NCBI GenBank assembly: GCA_022180725.1
Contig: BQMO01000012.1
Location: 163,440-227,439 of the forward strand
Source: Phycisphaerae bacterium
GTDB taxonomy: Bacteria > Planctomycetota > Phycisphaerae > Phycisphaerales > UBA1924
Direction of reading: 5' to 3'
DNA length: 64,000 bases
Part shown: positions 8,839-16,869 of the stretch, piece after piece
How positions within the stretch are numbered: position 1 is the first letter of the stretch
Layout of the letters: the number at the start of each line of letters is the position of its first letter
Translations under genes and position numbers: made by a program
The notes under the pieces: model-generated
The model's input: only the letters and a program-made list of their open reading frames with translations
What the model was told of the DNA's origin: nothing
The model's database searches: none

Positions 8839-9634
8839 GATGAGTGATGCACCCTCGACCATGCCTGCCCTTGCCCCAGCCCAGCCCCAGGCCGGCCCCG
8901 ACTATACACGCCGGGCGTGGGTCGCCCTGCTCGCGTGCATTCTCCTCGCGGGGCTCCTGCTGCCCATCGACGGATTCATCATGGCGCACGTCGCCGTCTT
9001 TCAGAAAGGCGGGCGGCTGCAACTCGGCGGCGACCTCCGCCGAACCCTCGAGTTCCTTCAACAGTTCGGCGACCTTGCCTCCAGCCTCCTCGTCGCCACC
9101 TGCATCTTCCTCCTCGACCCCGCCATACGCCGCCGCATGCTCGACTGGCTCGCCGCGGCCGCTGCCACTTCCCTCGCCGTTTGGCTCCTTAAAATGGCCA
9201 TCGGCCGCGCCCGCCCGCGCCTCGCCCCGCCCGCCGGCGACGACGTCCTCTGGCAATCGCTCGCCTTCACCGGCCCCTTCGGCACATACCCGCTGACGCA
9301 TACCCGCCCGGGCGGCATCCCGGAGGTCGTGCAGCGCCACTCGTGGGAGTTCTGGAACGGCGTCTCCGACCTCTGGTCCATGCCCTCCAGCCACACCTCC
9401 GCCGCCGCCGTCCTCGCCGTCGCGCTCGCCACCATGTACCCGAAACTCCGCCCCCTGGCGTGGTCCCTGCTCGGGCTCGTGGCCCTCACCCGCGTCCTCT
9501 TCGGCGCTCACTTCCCCAGCGATGTGGTCCTCGGCGCGGGCATCGGCGTCCTCGTCGCCTCGCTCGCCATGCATCACCGTTTGGGCCAGCGCCTCGTCAC
9601 GCGCGTCGGGTGGATCAAGGAGTTCCCATCATGA
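8837..9634 (+). CDS. PAP2-superfamily phosphatase, membrane bound
   Basis: 265 residues with the three-part PAP2 active site: KMAIGRARPRLAP near residue 117, SMPSSHTSAAA near residue 180 and RVLFGAHFPSDVVLG near residue 220, set between hydrophobic helices. PAP2 enzymes in this class dephosphorylate lipid phosphates such as undecaprenyl pyrophosphate or phosphatidate. Lying back to back with an ArnT-like transferase that uses undecaprenyl-phosphate sugars, a role in recycling the polyprenyl carrier is a reasonable inference. Alternative starts are the next ATG at 8840 or the ATG at 8861 (MPALAPAQ). The stop overlaps the next gene (ATGA). Confidence 0.9.
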   Translation: MMSDAPSTMPALAPAQPQAGPDYTRRAWVALLACILLAGLLLPIDGFIMAHVAVFQKGGRLQLGGDLRRTLEFLQQFGDLASSLLVATCIFLLDPAIRRRMLDWLAAAAATSLAVWLLKMAIGRARPRLAPPAGDDVLWQSLAFTGPFGTYPLTHTRPGGIPEVVQRHSWEFWNGVSDLWSMPSSHTSAAAVLAVALATMYPKLRPLAWSLLGLVALTRVLFGAHFPSDVVLGAGIGVLVASLAMHHRLGQRLVTRVGWIKEFPS

Positions 9635-9831
9635 AGGGCTTCGGCATCTTCCTCATCATCGCAGCGGTCGTCTCGCTGGTGCTGCCCTTCATGGGTCTTC
9701 AACTGCTCATTTTCCGCTGGGTCGATGCCTGGGGCCTTCCCACCGGCCTGCTGATCCGTCTTGGCATCATCGCCCTCGGCGCGCTCATGGTCTACCTCGA
9801 CCGCCGCGCCGGCACCAGCGAGGACATCTGA
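9631..9831 (+). CDS. small two-helix membrane protein
   Basis: 66 residues: MKGFGIFLIIAAVVSLVLP forms a first membrane segment and GLLIRLGIIALGALMVYLD a second, followed by a short polar tail (RRAGTSEDI). Its ATG overlaps the TGA of the PAP2 gene, so it is almost certainly co-translated with it. The product may be an accessory subunit or an unrelated small membrane protein; no family is recognised. Confidence 0.7.
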   Translation: MKGFGIFLIIAAVVSLVLPFMGLQLLIFRWVDAWGLPTGLLIRLGIIALGALMVYLDRRAGTSEDI

Positions 9832-9910
9832 ACCCCCGATGATCCCCCGCGGTTGTAGCGCCGTCTCAGCGGCACCGCGACCTTTACCGCGACGATCCCT
9901 GTCCGCTCGG

Positions 9911-12007
9911 CTACCATGGCCCCACCGCGTCGCCTTTGGACGCATGCCCGGAGAGGTGTCCGAGAGGCTGAAGGAACGCGACTGGAAATCGCGTAAACGG
10001 GCAACCGTTTCGGGGGTTCGAATCCCCCCCTCTCCGCTTATAGTCAAGTCCTTTCTGGCTTGGCAACCCGAAAAAGGCCGCCGGAGTACGCTCTGGCGGC
10101 TTTTTCTTTGGCTTTCCAAACGGGTCGTAATCGATGAGGCGCTTCCAAGTGTCGGCGAATCCGGTGTTCGGCTGACCTGTGAGCGCGTCCGCGACTTCGA
10201 CAAGGTCACTCCCCCCGCCAGCACCTTGCTTCGTCACCGAAACTAGATTGCCGTCGATCAGAGCGAACTCGCTCGGAGAATCTAGCAGGAGGAGCACCTC
10301 GCCGTCTGGCTTGACTGCGTAGACACCGCGACTGAACCCCACGCCCGGTCGGCCCTCGCTGCGCACGAGGACGCTGCTCCTGAGCCGCCACACATCGTCG
10401 GCCCGTGTGGCAGGAATGGAGATCGCCTTGGGCCAACTGGGCGGTAGAATCGTGGACCAGCGACCGTGCTGAACTACGGTCCATCCGCCTTCAAGCGGGC
10501 GAGCCAGAGCCCGCGCGTCGTCCGCCCACGCCGTGTCCTCACGTGGGTCTACGGAAAAAGTTCTTGACGCCTCAACACTTGTGTCCCGAAGCCTGAGCAC
10601 TCCGATTTGCTCGGAAGGCGCGCTGGTGGCGTCGTCCCGTCCAAAGTACGCCGCGACAAGGACGGACTCACCGTCTGAGCAGAGATGATCCACGCGAAGG
10701 CCATCGCGAATCGTTTTGAGACCGACCGCCCCTTGCCGCTTGAGTGCGATTGCCGTCAGGTGCAAGCCCAAGCCGGACCGCAGCCGTTCCATGTACGCGA
10801 CCTGCTCTGTATCGAACCGGGCCAGAAGCCCGGCGGTCAGTTCTCGCTCGGCGATCTGAGTCAGCACTTTACGGGCAGAATGCCCTTCACTGAGCACGTT
10901 GTCGGGCACACCCAGCGCCGACAGCAGCGCCGCTAACTCGTCGAGCCGTGCGGTTGCCGAGCGTTCAAGAGCGGCTCGCGGCGTGGCAAACTGCTCGGTC
11001 GCGGCCCCGAGTGCGACTTCGAGACAATCCACCCACTTCGTTCCGATGCCCGGCTGCCACGCGACAGAGTCAATCGCCGCAGCAGTATCAGCGACTCTCT
11101 GCTCGGAAGCGGGAAGCGATGCGCCGCGCCGTGCGACTTCAAGGACGGTTGCGCACTCCTGCTCAACGAGAACCACGGCGCGATCGAGGATTGCGTGGTA
11201 TGTCGTGGTGAATCCGGTTGCGTGTTTCGCTGCGGCGTCACGAATGGCCTGCTCGGCCTCGCGCTGGAGTTGCGTGAATCGGGCCGAGAGCGCGCCGAGT
11301 CTCTGCTGCTCGACGGTCGGTGCATCCACAAATCGTTTCAGCGTAACGGACGCGCCGAACGCATTTGTGCCGACGATATTTCCGTCCCGAATGAAGTAGC
11401 CGTCGAGCAGGCCGAGTTTGATCGTTCCCGGGATCGGCTCCGGCCTGTATCGCTCGGTCTCGATGTAGACCTGCTCGTCCGTGAACCGCCCCTGATATCC
11501 CTTTCCCAACTCTCGCGGCTCGATGACGATGCGTACTCCGAGCGCTGCCTCCTCCTGCGCTCGGGCCTCCTGCTCGCCAATCTCTGCGTGCAAGGGTGCC
11601 AATGCCTGCTTGACTTCGGTTGTGTACGTCCGCACGAGCGACTGGAACGCTTCGACAGCCGGAGCCACGACCTGCTGGTTGGCTTGAATCAGTTCCGCGG
11701 AGGTCATCGACTGCACGCGTTGCGTGAGATCGATCCTGAGCGATGGGGCGGCGTCGAGTGCCTTCGCGAACTGACTTCGTGCTGCTGCAAGTTGATCCCG
11801 GAGGCGTGACTCTGCCTGCTCGCCCGCGTCGAGCCGCGTACCGGCTGGAGCGCTTGGGACGGCTCGCTGCTCCCCCGAGTAAGGCTGACGTGCAGACGTG
11901 GTCGGGCTTGCCTGCTGGGGTGAGGATTCGGGCTGCCGTTCACACGCGGCTACGAGAACGCAAACCGCTGGCCCTATGAGCACTCGTTCCCATTCAAGTC
12001 GGAGCAT
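9911..12007 (-). CDS. island lipoprotein, C-terminus reads through tRNA-Ser
   Basis: 698 residues as an open frame. The ATG at 12007 has GGAGG eight bases upstream and gives a lipoprotein signal (MLRLEWERVLIGPAVCVLVAAC, shown only to Cys22: lipobox LVAAC). The next part is Ser/Pro/Gln-rich, then long helical, coiled-coil-like stretches (about 70-420), then a C-terminal region that looks like beta strands. No family is recognised. The frame passes through the terminator hairpin (from about residue 632) and antisense through tRNA-Ser before stopping, so the last 65 or so residues are probably not original. In the excised circle the same frame would continue into the right end of the island instead. 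Confidence 0.65.
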   Translation of the reverse strand: MLRLEWERVLIGPAVCVLVAACERQPESSPQQASPTTSARQPYSGEQRAVPSAPAGTRLDAGEQAESRLRDQLAAARSQFAKALDAAPSLRIDLTQRVQSMTSAELIQANQQVVAPAVEAFQSLVRTYTTEVKQALAPLHAEIGEQEARAQEEAALGVRIVIEPRELGKGYQGRFTDEQVYIETERYRPEPIPGTIKLGLLDGYFIRDGNIVGTNAFGASVTLKRFVDAPTVEQQRLGALSARFTQLQREAEQAIRDAAAKHATGFTTTYHAILDRAVVLVEQECATVLEVARRGASLPASEQRVADTAAAIDSVAWQPGIGTKWVDCLEVALGAATEQFATPRAALERSATARLDELAALLSALGVPDNVLSEGHSARKVLTQIAERELTAGLLARFDTEQVAYMERLRSGLGLHLTAIALKRQGAVGLKTIRDGLRVDHLCSDGESVLVAAYFGRDDATSAPSEQIGVLRLRDTSVEASRTFSVDPREDTAWADDARALARPLEGGWTVVQHGRWSTILPPSWPKAISIPATRADDVWRLRSSVLVRSEGRPGVGFSRGVYAVKPDGEVLLLLDSPSEFALIDGNLVSVTKQGAGGGSDLVEVADALTGQPNTGFADTWKRLIDYDPFGKPKKKPPERTPAAFFGLPSQKGLDYKRRGGDSNPRNGCPFTRFPVAFLQPLGHLSGHASKGDAVGPW
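9950..10036 (+). tRNA. tRNA-Ser(GGA)
   Basis: An 87-base gene: acceptor GGAGAGG pairs with CCTCTCC plus discriminator G; the D-arm, an anticodon stem CGCGA/TCGCG with loop CTGGAAA (anticodon GGA), a long variable arm typical of serine tRNAs, and the T-arm with GGTTCGAATCC are all present. CCA is not encoded. The 3' end is the integration site of the island that follows: the last 14 bases belong to a direct repeat found again at 15616. Confidence 0.97.
10023..10039 (+). repeat. attL: 17-bp direct repeat at the tRNA-Ser 3' end
   Basis: TCCCCCCCTCTCCGCTT is identical to bases 15616-15632. It covers the 3' half of the T-arm and acceptor of tRNA-Ser plus three downstream bases, so integration leaves the tRNA intact. 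Flanks differ on both sides of the two copies, as expected for attachment sites. Confidence 0.85.
10071..10106. terminator. bidirectional intrinsic terminator
   Basis: AAAAAGGCCGCC and GGCGGCTTTTT form a hairpin with one bulged G and a 12-base loop. Both strands end in a T-run. On the + strand it sits 35 bases after tRNA-Ser and would end that transcript; on the - strand it lies inside the 3' part of the lipoprotein frame. Confidence 0.75.
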
Positions 12008-12085
12008 CGGTGCGTCCTCCACGCCCTCGGGCGGAGGGCTGTTACGGTCTTCGTAACAACAGGATACCCAAGCGATTCTGTTTCG

Positions 12086-12367
12086 GTGGCCGAAACACAT
12101 CGAAAACGCCGACCCCCGAAGCAGCGACCAAACCCGCTGCACCGAAACGAGTACCAAGCGCTCCCGGGCATGCTCCGCCAGTGGCGGACGGCGGCGGGGA
12201 TGACCGTGCGTGACTTGGCCGCAGTCATGGGCCGAAACGTCGCGTGGGTCAGCCGTTCCGAGCGAGGCGAGCGACGCGTTGACGCGGTCGAGTTTCTTGA
12301 CTGGGTGAGTGCGTGCCGAATCGATGTGTCCGAGGCGGCGAAGGCGTTGCGCCGGGCTCAGCGCTGA
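12086..12367 (+). CDS. XRE-type helix-turn-helix regulator
   Basis: 93 residues from a GTG start. After a basic N-terminus (HRKRRPPKQRP), residues 30-75 form an HTH_3/XRE domain: LRQWRTAAGMTVRDLAAVMG, VAWVSRSERGERRVD, DWVSACRID. It is divergent from the lipoprotein gene with 78 bases between starts, so it may control both. Such small XRE proteins often repress their own element. Confidence 0.8.
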   Translation: MAETHRKRRPPKQRPNPLHRNEYQALPGMLRQWRTAAGMTVRDLAAVMGRNVAWVSRSERGERRVDAVEFLDWVSACRIDVSEAAKALRRAQR

Positions 12368-12948
12368 ACCAACGAGCAGTTGGATCGGTTGGCCCGTGCT
12401 GGCGGCGTGTCAGTTCAGCCAGACGCGGCTCCTTACCTGCGCGGCCCGGCGGCGACCGCCGCACGCTTCCATCGCGCGACACGTGGCTCAGCGTGCACAC
12501 TGGAGGCTCCCAGACCGCGTTGGCAAGTCGGACCTCACGGGGAGCACCACTCGGGTACCGCGCCGCCGTGAAGCCATCGTCGGGCGGCAGCGTGTCAATC
12601 GACGCGAACTCGGTGGGGTCAGGGTTTCCAGTGTGGGAGCAGCGCGCTGATCGGCTGTGCATACGCGCCGCGCAAACGGACCGGCAAGGGTACCCGCACG
12701 AAATCATTTGATTGCATTACGTTAGGGCACCGCGGCACCCTAACGGACTAAAAACAGATATCCGGCAGGCTCGTCGGGTAGGTGACATCAGCGACGCGCC
12801 GAAACATCCGATTTCAAAATCATGTTTGCCATGCGATGGTGACAGCGGCTCATGAGTGAGTCCCGCGGAGTCGTGAAGATCACGAACGTCTCTACCGGTC
12901 ATCCTGCACGACGCATCGATACCTCATCGATTCAGTACCCGAAGCACA
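12368..12948. other. 581-base gap without a supported gene
   Basis: Open frames on both strands here have no recognisable domain or start signal. The one visible structure is an inverted repeat at 12720-12745 (CGTTAGGG ... CCCTAACG, 10-base loop). It lies 200 bases beyond the 3' end of the HNH gene and could act as its transcript end, though no T-run follows. A decayed gene is possible. Confidence 0.5.
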
Positions 12949-13524
12949 TCATTTGGATCGATGACGCTCAATGCACGCGGCGCGAGTGCTCGCTACGAGT
13001 TTCTCACTGACATTTAGTGCGTGAGCGAGCACAGAATCCGGGATGCTGGCCTTTCGAGCCAGCGCTCGAATCACTCGGCCCTGCGATCGCATCAGTTCGG
13101 AGGAAGGCTCACCCTTCCGCGGGCGACTGCCCGGGCACCATTCGAGGTTGCCGGACGCGCAGTTCCGTGGGTCGCCATCTTTGTGATCTACCCACCAATC
13201 ACCCCAGCGCTCACCAAGGAACGCACGCGCAATCAGATTCTCGATCGGACATGGGCGGCCCTTGATGCTAACGCACGGACAACCAAACTTGTTGATGAAC
13301 TCGCTCAATGCGTATGGCAAGCGCCTCTTCGAGGACACACCCGGCCCCGCCTTGAGCCTCCAAATCTTGCCGTCGGGCGTTGCGCCGTAGCGCGATTTGG
13401 TCTGAGGGATCGGAACCAGCCCCGGCTGCCGCTTCAGTACCGGGCGCAATGCGCGGAGGGCTATCTTCTTCAAGCCCTCTCGCAAGCGCGGGGACGGACG
13501 AACTCCAGATCGTTTTCTTGCCAT
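12949..13524 (-). CDS. HNH endonuclease (homing type) with C-terminal HTH
   Basis: 191 residues. A very basic N-terminus (MARKRSGVRPSPRLREGL) is followed by a NUMOD4-like strand region (RYGATPDGKIWRLK), then the HNH core: LIARAFLGERWGDWWVDHKD and GDPRNCASGNLEW, with His and Asn at the expected sites. The tail (IPDSVLAHALNVSEKLVAST) looks like a helix-turn-helix. This is the layout of phage and intron homing endonucleases. The ATG at 13524 is chosen because the longer frame upstream runs through the structured hairpin block. It is probably a DNA nuclease carried as part of, or as a passenger in, the island. Confidence 0.85.
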   Translation of the reverse strand: MARKRSGVRPSPRLREGLKKIALRALRPVLKRQPGLVPIPQTKSRYGATPDGKIWRLKAGPGVSSKRRLPYALSEFINKFGCPCVSIKGRPCPIENLIARAFLGERWGDWWVDHKDGDPRNCASGNLEWCPGSRPRKGEPSSELMRSQGRVIRALARKASIPDSVLAHALNVSEKLVASTRAACIERHRSK

Positions 13525-13547
13525 AGCGCGAGCGTATAACGAAAACT

Positions 13548-13667
13548 CACCCGATGCCGAAGGTATCGGGTGTGTGTGGACTAGGAGGGGCCGAAGGCCC
13601 CGACTAGGACACACACCGCAGTTCCCCCTTTAGTACAGGAGATAGGGAGGTACCTCCCTGTGGTACT
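13548..13667. ncRNA. possible structured RNA: three hairpins, one with tandem G-A pairs
   Basis: Three inverted repeats lie in a row in the gap between the divergent HNH and PIN genes. Hairpin 1 (13548-13572): CACCCGAT/ATCGGGTG with a 9-base loop. Hairpin 2 (13572-13616): GTGTGTG/CACACAC, then GACTAGGA facing a second GACTAGGA, then GGGGCC/GGCCCC with a GAA loop; the facing octamers pair as CTAG/CTAG flanked by G-A/A-G mismatches on both sides. Hairpin 3 (13632-13667): AGTAC/GTACT enclosing the perfect palindrome AGGGAGGTACCTCCCT. Neither strand shows a T-run. The tandem G-A arrangement suggests an RNA fold; a DNA role (origin, recombination site) is possible. Confidence 0.45.
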
Positions 13668-13900
13668 GCGATGCGGTACCATGGCAAGCACGATCTTGCT
13701 TGACATCAACGAATCTGACCACCCGTTCGTTGGGCCCACCCCGATGCTGAACGACCGTCCCCGGCGGCTCTACCCTGCGGGTGGGTGGACGGACTGACTC
13801 TGCCGGGATGCTTCGCACGCGTTGTTCGTGTCGATCCTAGCGGATTGACGCGCGAAGCGAGTACGCTCATTCAGCATCCGTACCGAGTAAACCGCCGCCA

Positions 13901-14770
13901 ATGACCACCGTCGTCCAGCAACTCGCCGCAGACGTCGCTCGCATCAAGCGAGGGCTTTCCGAACTGCTCACACGCCACTCTCGGATTTCTCCACGCGAAG
14001 AGTCGGAGTACTTCATTGTCATCAGCGCGCATGGGAACAACGAATGGCATGAGTTGTCGGTCGAAGGACGCCGAGTGCAAGCAGCCGTGAAGGCGGACTA
14101 CGACCACTACTCCGCTCTCGTGCTCGTGCTGATTCGCAGACTCACGACTGACACTCTTCAGCAGTACGAGGCAGCGGAAAGCACATTGCGCGCCTTCATT
14201 GAGCAATCGCACTCAACGTGGTGCGACACTCCCGCTCAGGCGCTTGCCAAGGCGGTGGAGACGCTCGACTCCATCCAGAGTCTCCTCGAACGGCTGCACT
14301 CAGCAGAAGGCGAGGCCATCGTTGTACCCGACACGAATGCCCTTCTTGCCGCTCCATATCTGGATCGGTGGCAGTTCGCAGGGCTCGACCACATTACTGT
14401 GGTTCTCGTTCCGACCATTCTCGCAGAACTCGACGAGTTGAAGATCTCGCATCGAAATCCTGACGTCCGAGACAAGGCAAAGGCCGTGATCGGGCGAATC
14501 AAGGAGTTCCTACGCCGCGGCGACTCGCACTCAGGGGTCCCGATCATGACGGGCAAGATCACGCTACGAACTGTCGCCACCGAGCCGCGCATGGCAGATT
14601 CGTTGCCGTGGTTCGATGCCATGAACAACGACGACCGATTCCTCGCCTCGGTCATCGAGCAGATGCGACTAAACGTTCGTTCCAACGTACAGATTGTCAC
14701 AGAGGACATCAACCTGCTGAACAAGGCAACGACCGCGCGAATCTCTGTGCTGGAGCCGCCGGGCACATAG
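13901..14770 (+). CDS. PIN-domain protein with N-terminal helical domain
   Basis: 289 residues. Residues 1-135 are helical and unrecognised (MTTVVQQLAADVARIKRG...). Residues 140-285 form a PIN domain: VVPDTNALL with Asp144, ILAELDELK, NDDRFLASV and VQIVTEDINLLNKA supply the acidic residues that bind metal in this nuclease fold, in the arrangement seen in the PhoH-associated/PINc branch. PIN proteins usually cleave RNA. No antitoxin gene is adjacent, so it is not an ordinary VapC. It stands 230 bases from the hairpin block, and an RNA target or regulator there is a possibility only. Confidence 0.85.
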   Translation: MTTVVQQLAADVARIKRGLSELLTRHSRISPREESEYFIVISAHGNNEWHELSVEGRRVQAAVKADYDHYSALVLVLIRRLTTDTLQQYEAAESTLRAFIEQSHSTWCDTPAQALAKAVETLDSIQSLLERLHSAEGEAIVVPDTNALLAAPYLDRWQFAGLDHITVVLVPTILAELDELKISHRNPDVRDKAKAVIGRIKEFLRRGDSHSGVPIMTGKITLRTVATEPRMADSLPWFDAMNNDDRFLASVIEQMRLNVRSNVQIVTEDINLLNKATTARISVLEPPGT

Positions 14771-14808
14771 CCCGATTCCCATAGACGATTCGGGATCACG
14801 CCGAAAGT

Positions 14809-15528
14809 TCAGGCGGTCCTGCGCCCGTCAGCACTTTCGCCTCCGAGAAGTACCGCAATCCGCTGGAACGGGAATGGCCGTCCGTCCCGATTCTTTACAC
14901 CGCGTGCTTCGAGTCGTTTGGCCATCTCGCGGAATGGCAGACCTCGGCGGCGAAGCGAGTGCATGATACCGAGCGTTCTCTGCTCTTGTACGTCTTCGTG
15001 CATCCGTCCGGCCCGCCACTTGAACCCGTACGGACAGTCACGACACCATCGCTTCCCCTGCTGACGCTTGTATCGCAATGCGAGCGACGTTCTCTCCGCA
15101 ATCTGGTCGGCCTCAAACTGAGCCAGCGCTGCGAGCACCGCGTAGAACATCCGGCCCGCGGCGGTGCGCGTGTCCACGTTCTCCGAAATCAGGACAAGTT
15201 GCGCCCCGCACCGATCTAGCCGCTCCGCGATCAGGATTGCATCGCGAGTCGAACGTGCCAGCCGGGAAAGCGAGTAAACAACCAACGGCCCTTTGGTTCG
15301 GCAAGCGTGGTCGATTGCGGCCTCAAGGCCGGGGCGGTTGCAGGTTCGCCGCCCGCTAATGCCACGGTCGGCGTAGACCTCACCCAAGGGGATGTCGCGA
15401 GCCATGCAGTACGCGCCGATCTTGGCACGCTGGGCGTCCAATGACAGCCCTTCCTGAGCCTGCTCTACGGTTGACACACGCACGTAGCCGCACGCATCCG
15501 CACGGTTTGATTTCCGCTGTTTTTCCAT
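14809..15528 (-). CDS. serine recombinase, probable island integrase
   Basis: 239 residues. The resolvase domain starts at once (CGYVRVSTVEQ with catalytic Ser19) and includes YSLSRLARSTRDAI and the ERLDRCGAQLVLISENVDT region; ALAQFEADQIAERT begins the long E helix. The C-terminal part (RTLGIMHSLRRRGLPFREMA...) is a short Recombinase-type DNA-binding region. This is far smaller than large serine integrases. ATG at 15528 has GAGG upstream. It lies 88 bases from attR, as expected for the enzyme that moves the island. Confidence 0.92.
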   Translation of the reverse strand: MEKQRKSNRADACGYVRVSTVEQAQEGLSLDAQRAKIGAYCMARDIPLGEVYADRGISGRRTCNRPGLEAAIDHACRTKGPLVVYSLSRLARSTRDAILIAERLDRCGAQLVLISENVDTRTAAGRMFYAVLAALAQFEADQIAERTSLALRYKRQQGKRWCRDCPYGFKWRAGRMHEDVQEQRTLGIMHSLRRRGLPFREMAKRLEARGVKNRDGRPFPFQRIAVLLGGESADGRRTA

Positions 15529-15615
15529 TTGACGGCCTCAAGCCGCCCCGCTACCTTGCCTCCGGAGGCTGTATTTCCGATGGTCTTGATCGGGTGCGAA
15601 GCGAGCGGTGCATAG

Positions 15616-15632
15616 TCCCCCCCTCTCCGCTT
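15616..15632 (+). repeat. attR: 17-bp direct repeat, right end of island
   Basis: TCCCCCCCTCTCCGCTT, identical to 10023-10039 at the tRNA-Ser end. To its left lies the recombinase gene; to its right chromosomal sequence runs into tRNA-Leu. Confidence 0.85.
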
Positions 15633-15762
15633 GTTTGCTTGTAGTCGCTCTCGGCATTCAATCACGAATGCCCTCGGGTGCGTGGCCGCTGTGCAGGTTC
15701 CATCGCCGCGTACAACGGGACGCCTCTTGCAAGGCCTTACCATCCACCGTTCCATCGTCCTC

Positions 15763-15847
<85 letters not shown>

Positions 15848-15926
15848 TTGGAAATAGGCAGCGTCGATGACCCGCAGTACCCGCGACGGCCAAACGCGGC
15901 GTGCGAACACCCACGAAACGATCCAA

Positions 15927-15999
15927 TGGGCAGGACTGGACTTGAACCAGCGACCCTGGCATTTTCAGTGCCATGCTCTACCAACTGAGCTACCTGCCC
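15927..15999 (-). tRNA. tRNA-Phe(GAA)
   Basis: 73 bases on the reverse strand. GGGCAGG pairs with CCTGCCC, discriminator A; D-arm TAGCTCAGTTGGTAGAGCA; anticodon stem TGGCA/TGCCA with loop CTGAAAA (anticodon GAA); T-arm CTGGTTCAAGTCCAG. CCA is not encoded. Confidence 0.97.
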
Positions 16000-16083
16000 G
16001 ACAAGACAGCAAGGGTAGGGCCTCTCCACGTGGGGTCAACCCCGACGCCACAGGCACCCGCGCCGATACACTCGTCACGGCCC

Positions 16084-16869
16084 ATGCACGATTCGCCCCT
16101 CCTCGAGGTTGATCGCCTCACCATCCGATTCCGGCGCCACGCTCCCCCCTGGTCGCGCGGCGACCGGTACTTCACCGCCGTCAATGGCGTCTCGTTTGCC
16201 CTCGATCGCGCCCGCACCCTCGTCGTCCTCGGCGAATCCGGCTCCGGCAAGTCCACCCTCGCCCGCGCCATTCTCGGCCTGGTCCCCATCGCCAATGGGG
16301 CCGTACGCATCCTGGGGACCGACGTCGCGTCCGCACGCGGCATGGCCTTGCGCCGCATACGCCGCACCGCCCAGATGATCTTTCAGGACCCCGCCGGCTC
16401 GCTCAACCCGCGTCAACGCGTGGGCGACGCCGTCGCCGAGCCGCTCATGGTCCACCGCCTCGGCACGCGCACCGAACAACTCCGACGCGCCGCCGAACTC
16501 CTCGAACGCTGCGGGCTGCCGCCGGACGCCGCCCGCCGCTACCCGCACGAGTTTTCCGGCGGCCAGCGCCAACGTATCGCCATCGCCCGCGCCCTCGCGC
16601 TCTCGCCCGCACTCCTCGTCTGCGACGAGCCGACCAGCGCCCTCGATGTCTCCGTCCAGGCTCAGATCCTCAACCTGCTCGTGGACCTCCAACGCGAGCT
16701 CGGCCTCGCCTACCTGCTCATCACCCACGACCTCGCCGTGGCACGGCACATGGCCGATCACGTCGCCGTGATGCGTCACGGAGCCGTCGTCGAATCGGGC
16801 ACGGCGGATTCTGTCCTCGGCTCGCCGCACGAGGCATACACGCGGACCCTCGTTACCGCCGCCGGGTGA
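16084..16869 (+). CDS. ABC transporter ATPase, oligopeptide type (OppF/DppF-like)
   Basis: 261 residues with a full nucleotide-binding domain: Walker A GESGSGKST near residue 49, Q-loop FQDPAGSLNPRQRVG typical of peptide/nickel transporters, signature FSGGQRQRIAIARAL near residue 156, Walker B LLVCDEPTSALD and switch His in LLITHDLA. No permease or binding-protein gene is near, so partners must be encoded elsewhere. The ATG at 16084 starts the domain directly; an upstream extension would run through the tRNA-Phe gene. The short C-terminus lacks the usual oligopeptide-transporter extension. Confidence 0.88.
   Translation: MHDSPLLEVDRLTIRFRRHAPPWSRGDRYFTAVNGVSFALDRARTLVVLGESGSGKSTLARAILGLVPIANGAVRILGTDVASARGMALRRIRRTAQMIFQDPAGSLNPRQRVGDAVAEPLMVHRLGTRTEQLRRAAELLERCGLPPDAARRYPHEFSGGQRQRIAIARALALSPALLVCDEPTSALDVSVQAQILNLLVDLQRELGLAYLLITHDLAVARHMADHVAVMRHGAVVESGTADSVLGSPHEAYTRTLVTAAG

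Larger units (their letters stand above)
10023..15632. mobile_element. 5.6-kb genomic island in tRNA-Ser(GGA)
   Basis: Bounded by the 17-bp repeat, the island carries a lipoprotein gene, an XRE-type regulator, an HNH endonuclease, a PIN-domain gene, a structured non-coding block and, next to the right end, a serine recombinase pointing inward. None of these has a housekeeping role, and base composition is visibly less GC-extreme than the flanking genes. A serine recombinase at the end of an element that uses a tRNA 3' end is unusual, as most tRNA-targeting elements use tyrosine integrases. There are no replication, transfer or virion genes, so it is a small integrative element or a defence/accessory island. 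Confidence 0.8.

Noticed and set aside
7373..9577. Long reverse-strand frame covering the PAP2 gene
   Set aside because: It overlaps the real glycosyltransferase gene out of frame and has shadow-like Gly/Arg/Ala composition.
9574..10224. Reverse-strand frame giving GGIRTPE...RDFQSRSFS peptide
   Set aside because: This is the complement of tRNA-Ser, a well-known source of false protein predictions.
12249..12711. Overlapping frames on both strands in the island gap
   Set aside because: No domain, no ribosome site and both strands open equally, as expected by chance in GC-rich DNA.
13901..14770. PIN gene as toxin of a VapBC pair
   Set aside because: The protein is twice the length of VapC and no small antitoxin gene precedes it.
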